From Merdivicinus sp050943495 (GTDB taxonomy: Bacteria > Bacillota > Clostridia > Oscillospirales > Ruminococcaceae): a stretch of 64,000 nt of DNA. The DNA lies in NCBI GenBank assembly GCA_050943495.1, contig JBMNPH010000009.1:41443-105442 (forward strand), in the 5' to 3' direction. Position numbers and translations under genes: made by a program. The notes below the pieces were generated by a model, which saw only the letters and a program-made list of their open reading frames with translations, made no database searches and was not told where the DNA came from. Below, in pieces: positions 31,076-38,811 of this stretch (the first letter of the stretch is position 1; each line of letters begins with the position of its first letter).

Positions 31076-31837
31076 TTACAGCGGTTTCCGCGCCCGCAGG
31101 CAATACCAGCCGATTTCTTTAAAATCCATATCGCGGAAATACGGAAGCGGCTTCACCATCAAATCCTGATATCCCATTTCCTTTAGCGCGGATTCCACCA
31201 ATGCAAAGGAAAACGGTGTCAGATGCTCGTCAAATACCTGCTGCCCGGTAATCCGCCCATTCTCCTCGTAGGCGTTGAGAATATGGATGGTGATGGTTCC
31301 GTCCTCATGATAGTCCCACAGCTGCACATAATTGATCCGCACCCCATCCGGCCGAATAAAGGGAGAGCCGAATGCAAACCGTCCCCGTCGTTCCAGAACC
31401 AAATCCCAGTTCCGGGAATCCAGGTATAGGTAACCGCCCGGTTTCACCAGTTTGTCCATTTCCCGCAGGGTCTGCACCACATCCTCGTTGTTTACATGCG
31501 CGAGCGCATTTCCAGTGCTCATCACGCAGCTGAACTGTTTTGAAAAATGTTTCGTCAGTTCCCGGAAATCACAGCAGGTCAAATCGACTGCAAAGCCTTT
31601 TTCTTTGGCTTTTTCCTCCGCTTTTTTCAGCATAACCGGACTCAGGTCGGATCCGGACACTTGATACCCCAGCTCACATAGCTCAAATGTCAGATTTCCC
31701 GTCCCGAAGCTGCAGTCCAAAATATCCGTAATCTCACAGCCGTCAAACATCTTCTGATAATGCTCCCGATATGCTGTATTCGCCTTTTCGGAAAATCGTT
31801 CGTCATAAATATCCGGATACTCATATAAATCTGCCAT
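31076..31837 (-). CDS. class I SAM-dependent methyltransferase
   Basis: A 253-aa Rossmann-fold methyltransferase. The SAM-binding motif I is ILDCSFGTGNLTFELCELGYQVSG. Motif II is GSDLSPVMLKKAEEKAKE, and the following strand is SCVMSTGNALAHV. The glycine pattern in motif I is D-x-S-x-G-x-G. The substrate is unknown. ATG 31837 follows GGAGGT; an in-frame upstream ATG has no site. It has its own promoter and terminator. Confidence 0.88.
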   Translation of the reverse strand: MADLYEYPDIYDERFSEKANTAYREHYQKMFDGCEITDILDCSFGTGNLTFELCELGYQVSGSDLSPVMLKKAEEKAKEKGFAVDLTCCDFRELTKHFSKQFSCVMSTGNALAHVNNEDVVQTLREMDKLVKPGGYLYLDSRNWDLVLERRGRFAFGSPFIRPDGVRINYVQLWDYHEDGTITIHILNAYEENGRITGQQVFDEHLTPFSFALVESALKEMGYQDLMVKPLPYFRDMDFKEIGWYCLRARKPL

Positions 31838-31892
31838 TTTGCGCACCTCCACACCACACGAAACTAAAAAAGCATTCAACATTCAACTTTTT

Positions 31893-31921
31893 TGTATATT
31901 TTGCTTAATCTCGTTTGACAA
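31893..31921 (-). promoter_or_regulatory. promoter of the methyltransferase gene
   Basis: Minus-strand TTGTCA (31916-31921), 17-base spacer and TATACA (31893-31898). It starts within the foot of the tRNA terminator. Confidence 0.65.
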
Positions 31922-31953
31922 AAAATCCGAAGCAGTTCTGCTTCGGATTTTTT
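31920..31953 (-). terminator. terminator of the tRNA-Met/tRNA-Glu unit
   Basis: A 16-bp perfect stem (31920-31935 with 31938-31953) with a two-base centre and A/T-rich ends forming the T tract. Confidence 0.92.
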
Positions 31954-31954
31954 C

Positions 31955-32029
31955 TGGTGACCCGTACGAGAATCGAACTCGTGATACCGCCGTGAAAGGG
32001 CGGTGTCTTAACCGCTTGACCAACGGGCC
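31955..32029 (-). tRNA. tRNA-Glu (UUC)
   Basis: A 75-base gene including the encoded CCA. The cloverleaf is complete: acceptor GGCCCGT/ACGGGTC with one G-U, anticodon loop CTTTCAC with anticodon TTC, and T loop TTCGATT. It lies four bases after tRNA-Met in the same transcript. Confidence 0.96.
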
Positions 32030-32033
32030 GTTC

Positions 32034-32110
32034 TGGTAGCGGCAAATGGACTTGAACCATCGACACTTCGGGTATGAACCGAATGCTCTAGCCAACTGAG
32101 CTATGCCGCC
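32034..32110 (-). tRNA. tRNA-Met (CAU), elongator type
   Basis: A 77-base gene with encoded CCA. The anticodon loop is TTCATAC (anticodon CAT) and the acceptor stem starts with a paired G1, so it is not an initiator. The D and T arms are standard. A lysidine-modified Ile tRNA also has a CAT gene anticodon, but the body matches elongator Met of Firmicutes. Confidence 0.9.
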
Positions 32111-32149
32111 ATATTCATGTCCCTTACCATACCGCAGGGAACGTATTAT

Positions 32150-32178
32150 ATTTTACCACAGCATTTTCTATTTGTCAA
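32150..32178 (-). promoter_or_regulatory. promoter of the tRNA-Met/tRNA-Glu unit
   Basis: Minus-strand TTGACA (32173-32178), 17-base spacer and TAAAAT (32150-32155). A TATAAT follows at a less suitable spacing. Confidence 0.75.
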
Positions 32179-32190
32179 CAGTTTTTTGAA

Positions 32191-32232
32191 AAAAAATTCG
32201 AATCCGCCCTTCTTATAAAAAAGAACGGATTC
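32191..32232 (-). terminator. terminator after the Eis-like acetyltransferase gene
   Basis: Minus-strand stem formed by GAATCCG (226-232 side) with CGGATTC (200-206 side) plus inner pairs, followed by a long T run. Confidence 0.75.
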
Positions 32233-32262
32233 CTTCATATTTTTTATGCTTTTATTCCAAAA

Positions 32263-33384
32263 TCAAACCATATCCTGCGCTGGAAGTTCCAACGGCAGCG
32301 GGAACCAGCAGTTTTCGACAAAGGTATCATACTGCCAAAGATTTCCGGCATTGATTAGGCGGCTCTGCATCGAAACGGCATCCAATGTCCAGTCCGCCGC
32401 CTCTTGGGTCTCCGTCACAACGGCCTTCTGTCCCGATACCGCAATCTGATACCGGTTTCCGCCCTCGATGCCCAATATCCGCGTTCCATCCGGCAACCCG
32501 GTTTGCGCTGCTTTCTGGTTCAGCAGAATTTCAATCATTTTGGGGAAGTTCAGGATCTGAAACATCTCACCACCCTGAACTGCACTGCTTTCTGCTACCT
32601 CCGAAAGGGCTGAAATTACCGTCTTCTGCCAAAATGCCGGGGAAAATTTTACATCACAACCGGCCTTCTGGACTAGTGCAAAGACAACCGGCAGGACTTC
32701 AGCCTTCTCTTTAAGCAGTAGTTCCGGAATCGAGGTACCATCCTTTTTCATCACCGCATATCCCGCAAAATTTCCATCCTGCAGAATCACCCACGGCTGG
32801 CATGACCAGCTGCAGCAGATCTCGGTAAAGTTTTCCAGCGGGCGCACCGCATGAACCGGCTGATTCCGATGAAGTTCCCAGCAAAGTTTTTCATACTCCG
32901 GATGCTCTGCCAACGGCACCAGTACTACGCTGTCCGACGAAATCCCCCGGCAGTGCCGCCGGTTTGTCGGCGTCACCGTAAAGCTTCTCTGCTGGCACGC
33001 CTTCGAAAATCCAAAGTATTCATACCGCTGCCGCTGGCCGCCCAGACACATCAAATCCGTGCCCTCCGCTTTGGCATCCGCCACCGCGCGGTTCATCAAT
33101 TCCTTCATGTATCCCATACCGCGCGAATAGGGGTGAACCGACACCGTTCCGATTCCACGCGCCCGGACCTTTACGCCGCCCATTTCAAATTCCAGCGGAA
33201 AACTGCCCACTGCCGCCCGAATTTTTCCGTCCTCCAGCGCCAGATAATGATGCACTGCCATCTCCGGATGCCCAAAATACAGCTTCGGCAACAATGCCGC
33301 AAAGTCCGTCTTAAATACCATATTGGCAAAATCGATCAAATCCTCATATTCTGCCGCTGTCGCCTTTCGATACTCGGTTGCCAT
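32263..33384 (-). CDS. Eis-like multi-domain GNAT acetyltransferase
   Basis: A 373-aa protein with an N-terminal GNAT domain containing the acetyl-CoA motif GIGTVSVHPYSRGMGYMKELMN. A second GNAT-like half and a C-terminal SCP2-like region follow (about residues 280-373, SGQKAVVTETQEAADWTLD). This layout and length match the Eis/enhanced intracellular survival family of N-acetyltransferases. The substrate cannot be inferred, and drug modification should not be assumed. It starts 15 bases after rsmA. Confidence 0.85.
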   Translation of the reverse strand: MATEYRKATAAEYEDLIDFANMVFKTDFAALLPKLYFGHPEMAVHHYLALEDGKIRAAVGSFPLEFEMGGVKVRARGIGTVSVHPYSRGMGYMKELMNRAVADAKAEGTDLMCLGGQRQRYEYFGFSKACQQRSFTVTPTNRRHCRGISSDSVVLVPLAEHPEYEKLCWELHRNQPVHAVRPLENFTEICCSWSCQPWVILQDGNFAGYAVMKKDGTSIPELLLKEKAEVLPVVFALVQKAGCDVKFSPAFWQKTVISALSEVAESSAVQGGEMFQILNFPKMIEILLNQKAAQTGLPDGTRILGIEGGNRYQIAVSGQKAVVTETQEAADWTLDAVSMQSRLINAGNLWQYDTFVENCWFPLPLELPAQDMV

Positions 33385-33399
33385 ACTGAAATTCCTCCA

Positions 33400-34251
33400 T
33401 TATTTCATAAATTGCTTTGCCAGTCCACAGAATTGTTCCATCGAAAGCTCTTCTGCACGTGCCGTCGGCTTGAGTCCCGCCGCAGCCAGCTTTTCCGCCG
33501 CCTCCGCTTTGGAAATTCCCAATCCGGCCGACAGCGTATTCGGCAGTGTCTTCCGCCGTTGTCCAAATGCAGCCCGCACGACCCGAAATAAGGTCCGCTC
33601 TGTTTCCGGATCCAGCGGCAAATTCCGTCGCACATCCAGCCGGATGACTACCGAATCCACATTCGGCGCCGGACAGAAACTTCCCCGGCTCACCGGGAAC
33701 AGCACCTTCGGTTCGCTGTAATACCGCACCGCCGCCGTTACCGCGCCGCATTCCCGGGACGGCATCTTGGCACAGAGACGATCTCCCGCCTCTTTCTGCA
33801 CCATCACCGTCACCGCCTTGATCGGCAGCCGCTGCTCGAGCAGCGCCATGATCACCGGCGAGGTGATATAATACGGCAGATTCGCACAGACCACAACCTC
33901 CATCCCCGGAAATTCCTCTGCAATCAGCGCGTGTAGATCCACCTTGAGGATGTCTTGGTTGATAATTTTCACATTGTCATATTCCGCCAGCGTATACTCC
34001 AGCACCGGCAGCAGACGGCTATCCAGTTCCACCGCCACGACCTTTTCGGCCCTCATCGCCAGTTCCTGCGTCAATACCCCGAATCCTGTTCCGATCTCGA
34101 TGACGCCGACCTTTTTCTCCGCGCCGCCCAGTTCCGCAATCCGCGGGCAAACCGACGGATTTACCAGAAAATTCTGCCCCAGCGATTTAGAAAAGGTAAA
34201 CCCGAATCGATCCGCAATCTCCCGGATAGTATTCAAATTTGTCAGATTCAA
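33400..34251 (-). CDS. rsmA: 16S rRNA dimethyladenosine transferase RsmA (KsgA)
   Basis: Dimethylates A1518 and A1519 of 16S rRNA during 30S maturation. The 283-aa protein has SKSLGQNFLVNP, SAM motif VIEIGTGFGVLTQEL, the catalytic NLPYYITSPVI and the C-terminal helical domain with AAFGQRRKTLPNTL. It lies downstream of an acetyltransferase gene and upstream of the Eis-like gene, all on one strand. The 42-base gap upstream shows no separate promoter. Confidence 0.97.
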   Translation of the reverse strand: MNLTNLNTIREIADRFGFTFSKSLGQNFLVNPSVCPRIAELGGAEKKVGVIEIGTGFGVLTQELAMRAEKVVAVELDSRLLPVLEYTLAEYDNVKIINQDILKVDLHALIAEEFPGMEVVVCANLPYYITSPVIMALLEQRLPIKAVTVMVQKEAGDRLCAKMPSRECGAVTAAVRYYSEPKVLFPVSRGSFCPAPNVDSVVIRLDVRRNLPLDPETERTLFRVVRAAFGQRRKTLPNTLSAGLGISKAEAAEKLAAAGLKPTARAEELSMEQFCGLAKQFMK

Positions 34252-34293
34252 ACTTTCACGTTCCTTTTTTCCGGTTCCGCCGCCGCTTTCCCG

Positions 34294-34848
34294 TTATTTG
34301 ATGCGCCCGTTCCAGAGGACTTCCTCCCCCGCAAACAGCTCATAATAAAAAATTGCCGTCTCTCCGCGGTGCGGCGAGGTGTAATACATCATCGTATCAA
34401 TCCCGCAGATTTTCATCCCGTTTTTCTCATACAGCCGCATGGCAGGCACGTTGGTATCCTGCGTTTCGAGGAACAGTCCCCGTGCTCCCTGCTCCCGCGC
34501 CCATTCCCGCGCCTTTTGGAGAAGAAGGGTTGCCACCCCTTTCCGGCGGTATTTCTCCGCAACGTCCAACCGGTCGACACAGGCAAAATGATTCCACCAC
34601 ATGCAGAGGGTAATCTGTCCGGCAGGATGAATCCCGTCCCGGCAAAGGTAGACCGTCCGCTCCATCTCATCCGACGCCGATTCCAGCGGATAGGTTTTCC
34701 TCCATGGCACCGGATATTTTTCGGTCTTCCAGCTCCACTGCCCGCCCACATACCGGATTTTCGCCTTCTCCTCTACCCAAAAGCCGTCAAAACACTGTTC
34801 CCGCTCTCGTTCCTGCTCTTTGGGCAGCTGCATTACCTCAAGCCGCAC
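34294..34848 (-). CDS. GNAT-family N-acetyltransferase
   Basis: A 184-aa GNAT protein with the acetyl-CoA site VDRLDVAEKYRRKGVATLLLQKAREWAR and NVPAMRLYEKNGMKICG. The start is taken as GTG 34848 because GGAGGGG lies just upstream, and the upstream ATG at 34876-34878 falls inside the -10 element of the promoter (34877-34882), so it cannot be in the transcript. The substrate is unknown. Confidence 0.83.
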   Translation of the reverse strand: MRLEVMQLPKEQEREREQCFDGFWVEEKAKIRYVGGQWSWKTEKYPVPWRKTYPLESASDEMERTVYLCRDGIHPAGQITLCMWWNHFACVDRLDVAEKYRRKGVATLLLQKAREWAREQGARGLFLETQDTNVPAMRLYEKNGMKICGIDTMMYYTSPHRGETAIFYYELFAGEEVLWNGRIK

Positions 34849-34876
34849 ATCTTTCCCCTCCAATCCAATTATCCCC

Positions 34877-34905
34877 ATTCTACCACATCTTACCTTGCGG
34901 TGCAA
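34877..34905 (-). promoter_or_regulatory. promoter of the GNAT-rsmA-Eis operon
   Basis: Minus-strand TTGCAC (34900-34905), 17-base spacer and TAGAAT (34877-34882). It lies between the ASCH gene stop and the GTG start. Confidence 0.7.
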
Positions 34906-34918
34906 CGAATTTTTTCTG

Positions 34919-35362
34919 TCAATCCGGCCGAAATACCACTTCAAACTCTTCGCACACCACTTCTATCCCATCATGAAACGGGATTCCCGCCTTTCCCAGA
35001 GCTTTTTGAAAAAATTCTGCGTGAATTTTCCGCCAGTATTCCAGACTCTTATCCCCTTCTCCTTCCCGATAGGCATGGTCCTCTCCTACCTGATGAAATG
35101 GCACTACCGATACCCGCGTTGTCCGGATGATGCAGACCGCCTCTTCTCGAGAATTAACAATCACACTGTAAGAATTCTCCTCCGGAAGAGATTCTCCATC
35201 CGCTGCATACAGCGCATGAGCGGAAGAAGTCGCCGTTTTTTCTCCGTTTACCACAAGTTCCGCCAGCTCATCCGGCGCTCCTCCGAATGCCCACACTTCA
35301 TAGGGGACATCCTTCATACCGTTCTTTTCAGCAAACATTTCCCACAGCAGATCTGCCTGCAT
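34919..35362 (-). CDS. ASCH-domain protein (YhfF-like)
   Basis: A 147-aa ASCH protein: VWAFGGAPDELAELVVNGEKTATSSAHALY, VNSREEAVCIIRTTRVSVVPFHQV, GEGDKSLEYWRKIHAEFF. ASCH folds resemble PUA RNA-binding domains, and some members are amidohydrolases of acetylcytidine. The exact role of this YhfF-like branch is not settled. GGAGGTGA precedes the ATG. It lies downstream of the gyrA terminator. Confidence 0.88.
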   Translation of the reverse strand: MQADLLWEMFAEKNGMKDVPYEVWAFGGAPDELAELVVNGEKTATSSAHALYAADGESLPEENSYSVIVNSREEAVCIIRTTRVSVVPFHQVGEDHAYREGEGDKSLEYWRKIHAEFFQKALGKAGIPFHDGIEVVCEEFEVVFRPD

Positions 35363-35389
35363 GGTATCACCTCCACACTTTCCTGCGCA

Positions 35390-35427
35390 ATGAAAGGAAA
35401 CGCCCCGGCATTTTGCTGCCGGAGCGT
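35390..35427 (-). terminator. terminator after gyrA
   Basis: Minus-strand 11-bp stem with one mismatch (35417-35427 with 35400-35410), followed by TTTCCTTTC. It ends the dnaA-to-gyrA gene run. Confidence 0.8.
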
Positions 35428-35459
35428 CTATTTCAAACCACTATATCATTAATGAGAAG

Positions 35460-38033
35460 TTACTCTTCTGTTTCATCCTCAGCCGGGAGCGCCGCTTCTT
35501 CAGCTTCCAGCTCGCTTTCCAGCGCCTCGAGATCCGCTTCTTCGCCGGAATCCTCTTCGGTATCCTCAATCTTGCTGGTTTCCTCATCGTCCGCATGCTC
35601 CGCCCGGACAAAGGTCACCACCCGATCATTTTCGCCCAGCCGCATGACCCGCACGCCGGTCGCATACCGCGACATGATTCGCACATCCTGCACCGCAATT
35701 CGGATAATGACGCCGTCATTGGAAATCAGGATCAAATCATCGTCCTCATCCACAACCTTGATGCCGCAGACGTAGCCTTTTTCCTCGCTGACCTTATAGT
35801 TGATCTTGCCGAGACCGTTCCGGCTCTGTACCGGATAATCATCCACGGAAGTCCGCCGTCCGAGGCCCTTATCGGTCACCGTCATGACCGCCGCGCCCTC
35901 GCGCACACGAGCCATGCCGACCACTTCATCGCCGTCTTTGAGGCGGATCGCCTTAACGCCCATCGCATTCCGCGACATTTCCCGGACGTCGTTCTCATCA
36001 AACCGGATAATCATACCGTTCCGGGTCGCAACCAGAAGGTGACAGCTGCCGTTTGTCAGCCGTGAGAAGACTAACTCATCATTCTCATTCAGGTTGATCG
36101 CAATCAGGCCATTTTTCCGGATATTCCGGTAAGCTTCCAAGCTGGTACGCTTTACCAATCCTCTCCGGGTTACCATAACCACATAATAGCTCGGATCAAA
36201 CCGCGGCACGCTCATGATCGCACTGATCTGCTCTTCCGGCTCGAGCGCCAGCAGATTGTTGATATGCGAGCCGATCGAATTACGGCTTCCCTCCGGAATT
36301 TCATAGCATTTGAGCTTAAACATCCGGCCCTTGGTCGTCAGGAACAGGATATTGTCGTGCGACGAACAGATAAACATCTCCTGCACGATGTCCTCTTCCT
36401 TCTGCTTCATGCCCGAAATGCCGCGTCCGCCGCGCCGCTGGATCTTATACACATCCGCCGGCTGCCGCTTGACGTAGCCTTTCTCAGTCAGGGTGACCAC
36501 GCAGTCTTCCACCGGGATCAGATCCTCGATGTCCAGCTCACCCGACACCGACTGGATATCCGTACGGCGTTCGTCTCCGAACTTCTCCTTGATTTCCAGC
36601 AGTTCCTTTGCCACAATCTCCATCACGCGGCTATAATCCGACAGGATTTCCTGCATTTCCGCGATCTTGGCGTGCAGGCCGTCCAGTTCCTCCTCAATTT
36701 TGAGGATCTCCAGACCGGCAAGCTGTCCAAGCTGGAAGTTGACGATGGCAGTTGCCTGCGGATCGTCAAAGCCAAATTTGTCCATAATGGCAAGCTTTGC
36801 CTCCGGCTTGCCGCCCTTACAGGAACGGATAGTCGCGATGATTTCATCGACGATATCCACCGCCCGCTTCAGACCTTCGAGGATATGCGCGCGTTCCTGC
36901 GCCTTTTTCAGGTCAAACCGGGTGCGCCGGGTGATGACTTCCCCTTGGAAGTCCAGATAATGCCGCAGCATCTCCTTGAGGGTGAGCACTTTTGGCTGAT
37001 TTTTCACCAATGCCAGCATGATAACGCCCACTGTCTCCTGCAGCGAAGAATAGGAGAACAGCTGGTTCATGACCACCTGCGGGATAGCGTCCCGTTTGAG
37101 TTCAAAGACAATCCGCATACCCTCGCGGTCGGATTCATCGCGGATATAGGAGATTCCCGGAATCCGGCCTTCCTTTACCAGCGACGCCACATTTTCGAGG
37201 ATCCGAGTTTTGTTGATCATATAAGGGATTTCGGTCACGACAATCGAAGAACGTCCCTTGCTGTCCTCCTCGATTTCGGCGCGCGCCCGCAGCGTAATTT
37301 TGCCGCGTCCGGTCGCATAAGCCGCCCGAATGCCGCTTCTTCCCATGATAATGCCGCCCGTCGGGAAATCCGGCCCCTGAATATGCTCCATCAGCCCTTC
37401 CAGCGTGATGTCGGGGTTGTGGATCATCGCTACGCAGGCGTCGATGACCTCCCGCAGGTTGTGGGGCGGGATGTTGGTTGCCATACCGACCGCGATACCC
37501 GTTGAGCCGTTGACAAGCAGGTTCGGGAACCGCGACGGCAATACCTGCGGCTCTTTCAGCGAGTCATCGTAGTTGGAATCGTAGTCAATGGTGTCTTTGT
37601 TGATATCCGATACCATGTAGAGCGAAATTTTGCTCATTCTGGCCTCAGTATAACGGTACGCAGCAGGCGGGTCGCCGTCAATCGTACCGAAGTTTCCGTG
37701 CTTATCTACCAGCGGATACCGCAGCGAGAAATCCTGCCCCAGACGTACCAGCGCATCATAGACCGATGCGTCGCCGTGCGGATGATATTTACCCAGCACG
37801 TCACCGACTGTCGTCGCGCATTTCTTAAACGGCTTATCCGGCGTCAGGCCCGCTTCATGCATGGTATAGACAATCCGCCGATGCACCGGCTTCATACCGT
37901 CCCGCACATCCGGCAGCGCACGCGACACAATAACCGACATCGAATAATCCAGAAAGGAATCCCGCATGACTTTGTCGATATCTTTCTGAACAACTTTTGT
38001 TCCCTGGCTCACTTCTAAATTGCTGTTATCCAA
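35460..38033 (-). CDS. gyrA: DNA gyrase subunit A
   Basis: The DNA cutting and wrapping subunit of gyrase. The 857-aa protein has catalytic Tyr128 in RYTEARMS, the GyrA box QRRGGRG that separates gyrase from topoisomerase IV, and six C-terminal beta-pinwheel repeats, then an acidic Glu-rich tail. In the quinolone-determining region the sequence is HPHGDASVYD, so the position equivalent to E. coli Ser83 is Ala89; Asp87 is conserved as Asp93. A YcxB-like gene separates it from gyrB. Confidence 0.98.
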   Translation of the reverse strand: MDNSNLEVSQGTKVVQKDIDKVMRDSFLDYSMSVIVSRALPDVRDGMKPVHRRIVYTMHEAGLTPDKPFKKCATTVGDVLGKYHPHGDASVYDALVRLGQDFSLRYPLVDKHGNFGTIDGDPPAAYRYTEARMSKISLYMVSDINKDTIDYDSNYDDSLKEPQVLPSRFPNLLVNGSTGIAVGMATNIPPHNLREVIDACVAMIHNPDITLEGLMEHIQGPDFPTGGIIMGRSGIRAAYATGRGKITLRARAEIEEDSKGRSSIVVTEIPYMINKTRILENVASLVKEGRIPGISYIRDESDREGMRIVFELKRDAIPQVVMNQLFSYSSLQETVGVIMLALVKNQPKVLTLKEMLRHYLDFQGEVITRRTRFDLKKAQERAHILEGLKRAVDIVDEIIATIRSCKGGKPEAKLAIMDKFGFDDPQATAIVNFQLGQLAGLEILKIEEELDGLHAKIAEMQEILSDYSRVMEIVAKELLEIKEKFGDERRTDIQSVSGELDIEDLIPVEDCVVTLTEKGYVKRQPADVYKIQRRGGRGISGMKQKEEDIVQEMFICSSHDNILFLTTKGRMFKLKCYEIPEGSRNSIGSHINNLLALEPEEQISAIMSVPRFDPSYYVVMVTRRGLVKRTSLEAYRNIRKNGLIAINLNENDELVFSRLTNGSCHLLVATRNGMIIRFDENDVREMSRNAMGVKAIRLKDGDEVVGMARVREGAAVMTVTDKGLGRRTSVDDYPVQSRNGLGKINYKVSEEKGYVCGIKVVDEDDDLILISNDGVIIRIAVQDVRIMSRYATGVRVMRLGENDRVVTFVRAEHADDEETSKIEDTEEDSGEEADLEALESELEAEEAALPAEDETEE

Positions 38034-38068
38034 CGTTCTTCCTCCTCACCGGACATCCCGGCCGGTTC

Positions 38069-38764
38069 TCATTCTGTGACGATTTCATACCGCGCTCCCA
38101 GCGCCTCCCGGAAAATCCCGCTCAGGGTCTCCTGATCCTCCTCCGGAATACACCGCTTCGGCAGCGCAAACACCTTCTCCCGGCTCACAATCAGCAGATA
38201 ATACTCCGGAAACTCCACCGCCCGCACCGACGGCCGGTCAAATCCGACCAGATACCGCCCGTCCGACTGCGGCATAATCAGTCCCTCCGGACAGAATTCC
38301 AGCTGATAGTTGTCCTGCGATAGTTCCACTGCATCCGCAGCTGCCTTGATATGCCGCGCCGGCAGGAACCACAGAAACCAGATCACCGCCAGCGACAGCA
38401 CCAGCATCAGATATCCCAGCGTATACTGCGGATCGGTATAGATCGCCTGCGCGTAAAAGACCGCGATGATCGCCAAAATCACCGTAAAAATCGTATTCTT
38501 TCGGTAGATTGTCCGCTTCTGAAAGTATTTCAGCGCCCGGACAACCTCCTCCCGCCGCAGGTTGTACTCGATTTTCAATCCCTCGACCGAATCATCAATC
38601 CGCCTGCCGTCCAGCCACGGTTCGGAAACCTCATATTTTTCGGTGTCCAACCCCTGTTCCGGCAGAATTTTCTGTTCCGGTTCCTCCTGTTCGGAATCAC
38701 TGTCCAAATCCTTCTCTTCTTCCAGCACTTCCTCCAGGGTTGTTTCCCGCTCTTTTTCTTCCAT
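38069..38764 (-). CDS. YcxB-like domain membrane protein
   Basis: A 231-aa protein. An acidic, Glu/Asp-rich N-terminus (about 1-60) is followed by KIEYNLRREEVVRALKYFQKR and two transmembrane helices (about 92-110 and 118-136). A YcxB-like C-terminal domain (EGLIMPQSDGRYLVGFDRPSVRAVEFPEYYLLIVS, KRCIP) comes last. Function unknown. Its place between gyrB and gyrA, in the same direction and tightly packed, means it is transcribed with them. Confidence 0.8.
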   Translation of the reverse strand: MEEKERETTLEEVLEEEKDLDSDSEQEEPEQKILPEQGLDTEKYEVSEPWLDGRRIDDSVEGLKIEYNLRREEVVRALKYFQKRTIYRKNTIFTVILAIIAVFYAQAIYTDPQYTLGYLMLVLSLAVIWFLWFLPARHIKAAADAVELSQDNYQLEFCPEGLIMPQSDGRYLVGFDRPSVRAVEFPEYYLLIVSREKVFALPKRCIPEEDQETLSGIFREALGARYEIVTE

Positions 38765-38811
38765 TTTATACTCCTGACTGTAAAATTCAATTTATTTCAT
38801 ACAATCTGTAA

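Noticed and set aside
31958..32110. Short open frames across the tRNA pair
   Set aside because: The region folds into two complete tRNAs; frames through it are accidental.
32034..32110. Initiator tRNA-Met
   Set aside because: The acceptor stem begins with a normal G1 pair and the anticodon stem lacks the three G-C pairs of initiators, so the elongator call was kept.
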